NCBI GenBank assembly: GCA_944383835.1
Contig: CALWRE010000042.1
Coordinates: forward strand, 1 to 46,825
Direction of reading: 5' to 3'
Source: an uncultured Lachnospiraceae bacterium
Lineage (GTDB): Bacteria; Bacillota; Clostridia; Lachnospirales; Lachnospiraceae
Length of the DNA stretch: 46,825 bases
The translations under genes were made by a program, and so were the position numbers. Below, in pieces: positions 43,114 to 46,825 of the stretch (positions are counted from its first letter, which is position 1; every line of letters begins with the position of its first letter). The notes under the pieces are model-generated. The model saw only the letters and a list, made by a program, of their open reading frames with translations, was not told where the DNA came from and did no database searches.

Positions 43114-43791
43114 ATGCAGGAGTTTATCTTTACACAGATGATTTATATTGTCCGTATCGTTGCGGCCGGCGTCTGCGGGGGGCTGATCGGCTGGGAGCGG
43201 CAGAAGCGGATCAAAGCGGCGGGAATCAAGACCCATTTTATCATTGCGGTGGCGTCGGCGCTGATGATGGTGATTTCAAAATACGGTTTTGCCGACGCAA
43301 TCGGGACGGAGGGCACGTCGGTGGACGTCTCCCGCGTAGCGGCGGGCATCCTGGCCGGCGTGGGGCTGATGGGCGGAGGTCTGGTGATCAGCGGCAAGCA
43401 GGGCTTTACCAGCGGCATCACCACGGCGGCAGGAATCTGGGCCACGGTGGCCATCGGCATGGCCCTGGGCGCAGGGATGTACATAACGGGAATCAGCACG
43501 ACGTTGGTACTGCTTTTGGCCCAGTTCATCTTTCACAAAAACAATAAGCTGGTCAAGGGCTTCTGGCACGGGCAGATTGATTTTGTGATCCAGGATGGAA
43601 AGGCGGATATGAAGACCCTTATTTCCTTGCTGGACAAGGAGGGCCTCAATGTGCTCCGGATCAAATGTGAAATGCAGGGCAGCAAGACCAAAAAGCTGAA
43701 GGTGGTCTTTGCGGTGCCGGCGGAAAAGGACCGGATGGAGGTTGAGGAACTGATCAGCGGCCTGCCTGACGTCCATTCCTACGAAATCTGA
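43114..43791 (+). CDS. MgtC/SapB family membrane protein
   Basis: 225 residues. The N-terminal ~140 residues have four membrane segments with the family motif CGGLIGWERQ, GIKTHFIIAVASAL and ILAGVGLMGGG. The C-terminal ~80 residues form a soluble ACT-like domain (VLRIKCEMQGSKTKKLKV). MgtC proteins are tied to Mg2+ limitation and ATP-synthase control in Salmonella; most homologues are uncharacterised. It lies 38 bp after the phosphodiesterase, probably in the same operon. Ribosome site GGAGGGGAG. Confidence 0.88.
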   Translation: MQEFIFTQMIYIVRIVAAGVCGGLIGWERQKRIKAAGIKTHFIIAVASALMMVISKYGFADAIGTEGTSVDVSRVAAGILAGVGLMGGGLVISGKQGFTSGITTAAGIWATVAIGMALGAGMYITGISTTLVLLLAQFIFHKNNKLVKGFWHGQIDFVIQDGKADMKTLISLLDKEGLNVLRIKCEMQGSKTKKLKVVFAVPAEKDRMEVEELISGLPDVHSYEI

Positions 43792-43860
43792 GGATACAAG
43801 CGTCAGAAGGCGGATGGAAGAAAGAAGAAAAGAAAGAAGAAAAGAAGGAGCGGCTGAACA

Positions 43861-44676
43861 ATGGGCAACAGACGAGAGACGAATGCGGAGCAGAAGAGGA
43901 GCCTTCTGGCCGGGATCAAGCTTTTTGTCCTGGATATGGACGGAACCTTTTATCTGGGAGAACAGATTCTGGACGGATCCCTGGATTTTTTGAACCGAGT
44001 GGCCGCATCCGGCAGGGACTTCCTGTTTTTTACCAACAACTCTTCCAAATCGCCGGAGCTCTATATCGATAAGCTGGAGCGCATGAACTGCCGGATAGAC
44101 AGACGGCGGATCCTGACCTCCGGCGATGTGACCATCGATTATCTGCAGACCCGCTATCCGGGAAAGACTGTCTACCTGGTGGGGACGCCGGCCCTGGAAC
44201 AGTCCTTCCGGGAGGCAGGCATCCCCCTGGTGCAGGAAGCGCCTGCCATTGTGGTGGTCGGGTTTGATACGACCCTCACCTATCACAAGCTGGAGCGGGC
44301 CTGCACCTTTATCCGAGGCGGGGCCCTGTTCCTGGCTACGCACAGGGACATCAACTGCCCTACGGAGGACGGCTTCATCCCGGACTGCGGGGCCATGTGC
44401 AGGCTGATTGGCTGTTCGACAGGGAAAGAGCCGTATTATCTGGGAAAGCCCGGGGAGGAGACCCTGGAGATGGTGCTCCGGCAGACCGGGCGCCGCAAGG
44501 AAGAGGTGGCCTTTGTGGGCGACCGCCTCTATACCGACGTGGCCGCCGGTGTAAAAAACGGGGCCAAGGGAATCCTGGTACTCTCCGGGGAAACGAAGGA
44601 GGAGGATCTGGAGAAAGCAGAAATTCAGCCGGATGGAGTTTTCCGATCGTTAAAGGAAATGGCGCAGTATATCTGA
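43861..44676 (+). CDS. HAD-superfamily phosphatase, subfamily IIA (NagD/AraL-like)
   Basis: 271 residues. HAD motif I LDMDGTFYLG (nucleophile Asp25, Asp27), motif II FFTNNSSKSP, and motif III/IV GKPGEET with FVGDRLYTDVAAG. The C2-type cap lies between motifs II and III. Members remove phosphate from small sugars, glycerol phosphates or nucleotides. It follows a GDPD that makes glycerol-3-phosphate, so a polyol phosphate is a fair guess. A purine-rich leader with two near-identical 12-nt repeats precedes AAGGAG. The substrate is not visible in sequence. Confidence 0.9.
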   Translation: MGNRRETNAEQKRSLLAGIKLFVLDMDGTFYLGEQILDGSLDFLNRVAASGRDFLFFTNNSSKSPELYIDKLERMNCRIDRRRILTSGDVTIDYLQTRYPGKTVYLVGTPALEQSFREAGIPLVQEAPAIVVVGFDTTLTYHKLERACTFIRGGALFLATHRDINCPTEDGFIPDCGAMCRLIGCSTGKEPYYLGKPGEETLEMVLRQTGRRKEEVAFVGDRLYTDVAAGVKNGAKGILVLSGETKEEDLEKAEIQPDGVFRSLKEMAQYI

Positions 44677-44700
44677 ACCATGAATCATATCTCAACCTCG

Positions 44701-44729
44701 TTGACAGGCTGCGGGCCTCCTGTTATAAT
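44701..44729 (+). promoter_or_regulatory. perfect extended -10 SigA promoter
   Basis: -35 TTGACA (44701-44706), 17-bp spacer, -10 TATAAT (44724-44729) with TGT in front, giving an extended -10. It lies 47 bp before the start codon of the next gene and rules out a start upstream of it. Confidence 0.9.
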
Positions 44730-44775
44730 TCGTTCGCATAACAGGAAATACAGCAGAGAAAGGAAACGATTAAAA

Positions 44776-45807
44776 ATGGGAAAAAACTGGGACGAGGAGC
44801 TGGCTTCGGAAAAGCATGAGAGGCTCCGGGGGCTTTTGGAAGAAACCGAACATTCCACGGAAGAGCTTTTGGAGAAATATTATCTGGAGCTTGCCTGGGG
44901 AGCGGATGAAAGGTGCGCAGGAGACAAATCGCAGGAAAGCGGAGAGTCCCCGGAGCGCCAGCGCCTTTATGAGGCCGCGGAGCGGGAGGTAAGGGAGCTG
45001 AAGACCACGGCCGCCTCTCTGTCCCGTGTTCAGAGAAAGATGTCGGCCCAGGCGGACGAATTGGAAACGCGTCTGCGGGATGTGAAAGGACGCAGAAGGA
45101 GAAGACTGATCCCTGCGGCCCCGGCCAATTCGGTCATCGATCTGGAAGAGCAGGAAAAGGAGCATTTCGCCAGGGGAATCAATTTCTATAAGATTTTTAT
45201 TATTTTCTTTGCCGGGTGCTTCGCCGGGGTGGTCTGGGAGATGCTCTGGTGCCTGCTTTCCAACGGATATGTGGAGAGCCGGTCCGGCCTGGTCTATGGG
45301 CCCTTTAACCTGGTCTATGGCGTCGGGGCCGCGGTGCTGACCTTGGCTTTGTACCGTTACCGCAACCGCTCCTGGCTTTTATCCTTCCTGGGCGGAATTC
45401 TCATCGGAAGCCTGGTGGAATATGTATGCTCCTGGGGACAGGAGACCTTTTTCGGTTCCCGCTCCTGGGACTACAGCAATGAATTCCTGAATCTGAACGG
45501 CCGCATCTGCCTGAAATGCTCCTTGTTCTGGGGCGTTCTTGGCGTCTGGTGGATTAAAAGCGTCTATCCCCTGCTGTCCAAGTGGATTTTAAATATTCCC
45601 CAGAGAATCGGCAAGGCCCTGACCTGGGTGCTGTGCGTCTTTATGGCGGTCAATTCCCTGGTGTCGCTGGCCGCCGTGACCCGCTGGTCGGAGCGGGTCT
45701 ACGGCGTAGAGGCCGACAGTGCGCTGGAAGAATTCATCGACGAGCGTTTCCCCGACAAGAGGATGGAGAGGGTATACCCCAATATGGAATTTGGCGAGAG
45801 CGGCTGA
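44776..45807 (+). CDS. CmpB-like putative ABC-transporter type membrane protein (PF06541)
   Basis: 343 residues. The C-terminal two thirds match the ABC_trans_CmpB family: GCFAGVVWEMLWC, then RSGLVYGPFNLVYGVGA, and about five membrane segments. The N-terminal ~115 residues are charged and helical (LREEVELK-like heptads around LKTTAASLSRVQRKMSAQAD) and end in a GRRRRR cluster. Such a coiled extension is unusual for the family, which normally begins near the first helix. Transport function is only predicted and no ATPase gene is beside it. The ATG at 44776 is downstream of a perfect promoter; an earlier in-frame ATG lies upstream of that promoter. Confidence 0.8.
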   Translation: MGKNWDEELASEKHERLRGLLEETEHSTEELLEKYYLELAWGADERCAGDKSQESGESPERQRLYEAAEREVRELKTTAASLSRVQRKMSAQADELETRLRDVKGRRRRRLIPAAPANSVIDLEEQEKEHFARGINFYKIFIIFFAGCFAGVVWEMLWCLLSNGYVESRSGLVYGPFNLVYGVGAAVLTLALYRYRNRSWLLSFLGGILIGSLVEYVCSWGQETFFGSRSWDYSNEFLNLNGRICLKCSLFWGVLGVWWIKSVYPLLSKWILNIPQRIGKALTWVLCVFMAVNSLVSLAAVTRWSERVYGVEADSALEEFIDERFPDKRMERVYPNMEFGESG

Positions 45808-45815
45808 CGATGCTC

Positions 45816-46825
<1,010 letters not shown>

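Noticed and set aside
43815-43850. Purine-rich tandem repeat before the HAD gene as a regulatory element
   Set aside because: Only two 12-nt copies of a GA-rich run; it merges with the ribosome site and is probably simple sequence.

Overview
This 46.8-kb window looks like the chromosome of an endospore-forming, anaerobic, Gram-positive clostridium, most likely a gut Lachnospiraceae member. Evidence includes spoIVA, a monomeric [FeFe] hydrogenase, a cyclic-di-AMP receptor, PTS sugar uptake, strong AAGGAGG ribosome sites, and the clostridial order DUF177-rpmF ... plsX-acpP-rnc-smc-ftsY. The assignment rests on gene content and order, not on a 16S sequence. No rRNA, tRNA or CRISPR array was seen. 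Both ends cut genes: ftsH on the left and a GH1 glycosidase on the right.

Left part (1-15.8 kb): the ftsH tail, a heterodimeric ABC exporter with one degenerate ATP site, and a two-gene toxin-antitoxin-like module (DUF3990 ADP-ribosyltransferase-like protein plus XRE regulator). The module's promoter is bracketed by a perfect 16-bp inverted repeat. Next come two surface proteins that share a ~45-residue module: a CAP-domain lipoprotein and an 1811-residue thioester/SpaA-repeat adhesin. A three-gene sugar-nucleotide cluster follows (nucleotidyltransferase, NahK-type N-acetylhexosamine kinase, GalE). Its GalE carries Cys at residue 299, which suits UDP-GlcNAc/GalNAc epimerisation and a hexosamine salvage route.

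Centre (15.8-31 kb): spoIVA has a SigE-like promoter placed inside a hairpin that would hide its ribosome site on read-through transcripts. Then come darA, a DUF1848 protein, tmcAL on the minus strand, pduL, and DUF177-rpmF behind a perfect consensus promoter that carries a palindrome. A YesL-type membrane protein and a visibly more AT-rich beta-glucoside PTS operon (6-P-beta-glucosidase, IIB, IIC, LicR-type regulator, IIA) sit between rpmF and plsX, which are often adjacent in Firmicutes.

Right part (28.8-46.8 kb): plsX-acpP-rnc-smc-ftsY, a group-B-type [FeFe] hydrogenase, and asnA plus rqcH on the minus strand. A TetR-family gene, interrupted by one in-frame TGA, lies divergent to an MFS transporter. 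A glycerophosphodiesterase, an MgtC-like protein and a HAD phosphatase follow the transporter. The window ends with a CmpB-like membrane protein behind a perfect extended -10 promoter and a second GH1 6-phospho-beta-glucosidase. Several smaller features deserve a second look: the spoIVA fold-back hairpin, the TGA-interrupted tetR, the bracketed toxin-antitoxin promoter, and the surface pair with its shared module.
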